From NCBI GenBank assembly GCA_023511325.1, contig JAIMBU010000200.1:1-6046 (forward strand): a stretch of 6,046 bases of DNA, in the 5' to 3' direction. The position numbers and the translations under genes were made by a program. Origin of the DNA: Gorillibacterium sp. GTDB lineage: Bacteria > Bacillota > Bacilli > Paenibacillales > NBRC-103111. The notes below the pieces were generated by a model. That model ran no database searches. It worked only from the letters and a program-made list of their open reading frames with translations, and was not told the DNA's origin. How positions within the stretch are numbered: the first letter of the stretch is position 1; each line of letters starts with the position of its first letter. Below, in pieces: positions 5,777 to 6,046 of the stretch.

Positions 5777-6046
5777 GCCCGCGCATGTAAATTCCAAGTA
5801 GGATATACCTTTTCAACAAACGATTGAGTTGAAGGGCAGAAGCGAGGAGTATAGGTGGAGGAATAATTGGAAAGTGAAAATTTGTAGGAGCTAACATTAT
5901 AGCCTTGTGTCTGACTTATTGTTCGGCAATCTTCTCATTACCAGAAAGGAACTTACAGATCAAATATGTTAATATAATCCATAAAATAAGGTGCCATTAT
6001 TATCATTTTATGTAGATAATGTTTAGATTTAACCACACATTTACAA
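5777..6046. other. AT-rich intergenic region, no gene seen
   Basis: No open reading frame of useful length with a ribosome binding site is present on either strand; the longest starts on the minus strand give about 16 codons. The last 166 bases (5881-6046) contain 49 G or C, about 30 per cent. A hairpin with nine pairs, two of them wobble, lies at 5809-5817/5828-5836, and a promoter-like site is near 5952-5978. It is probably the upstream region of a gene beyond the right edge. Confidence 0.6.
5952..5978 (+). promoter_or_regulatory. Possible sigma-A promoter near the right edge
   Basis: A perfect TATAAT at 5973-5978 is preceded by CTTACA at 5952-5957, which matches four of six positions of TTGACA, with a 15-base spacer (shorter than the usual 17). 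In such AT-rich DNA a chance match is quite possible. If real, it would drive a + strand gene starting beyond the window. Confidence 0.3.

Noticed and set aside
5841..5896. A possible small gene after the GGTGGAGG sequence, starting at TTG.
   Set aside because: The frame meets a stop after six codons, so the Shine-Dalgarno-like sequence has no gene behind it.
1..6046. CRISPR arrays, tRNA or rRNA genes, insertion sequences, toxin-antitoxin or phage-defence genes.
   Set aside because: No regularly spaced repeats, cloverleaf sequences, transposase motifs or defence-type domains were seen on either strand.

Overview
The window looks like chromosomal DNA of an endospore-forming Firmicute, most likely Paenibacillus or a close relative (Paenibacillaceae). 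The reasons are a Gram-positive style RecG, a SpoVIF-like sporulation protein, three YheC/YheD-type spore-coat ATP-grasp proteins, and strong GGAGG-type ribosome binding sites ahead of the four complete genes. The genus is an inference; sporulation by a Firmicute is well supported. All genes are on the + strand.

Layout. Bases 1-1557 are the 3' three quarters of recG, cut by the window's left edge. After a 104-base gap comes a small spoVIF-like gene (1662-1949), closed by a good rho-independent terminator (2009-2047). A 215-base non-coding stretch (2048-2262) carries a hairpin and a weak sporulation-type promoter candidate. It leads into three consecutive paralogous YheC/YheD-family genes, here called A (2263-3030, 255 aa), B (3047-4189, 380 aa) and C (4290-5684, 464 aa). 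A and B are 16 bases apart, B and C 100 bases apart, and I see no terminator between them, so they probably form one operon. It ends at a near-perfect terminator at 5747-5776, preceded by an 11-bp inverted repeat. The last 270 bases hold no gene I can support and become very AT-rich.

How it fits together. recG is a housekeeping replication-fork and recombination helicase gene and is probably a neighbour by position only. The other four genes point to late sporulation in the mother cell: SpoVIF is a coat-assembly factor, and YheC/YheD proteins are coat-associated in Bacillus subtilis. The three ATP-grasp proteins share one catalytic core and add N-terminal parts stepwise: A is core only, B adds one domain, C adds two. 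The core carries motifs that resemble RimK and LysX, enzymes that ligate amino acids to peptides or proteins. This makes the A-B-C cluster the most interesting part: a candidate multi-enzyme ligase set of unknown substrate acting on the spore surface. That function is an inference, not something the sequence proves.
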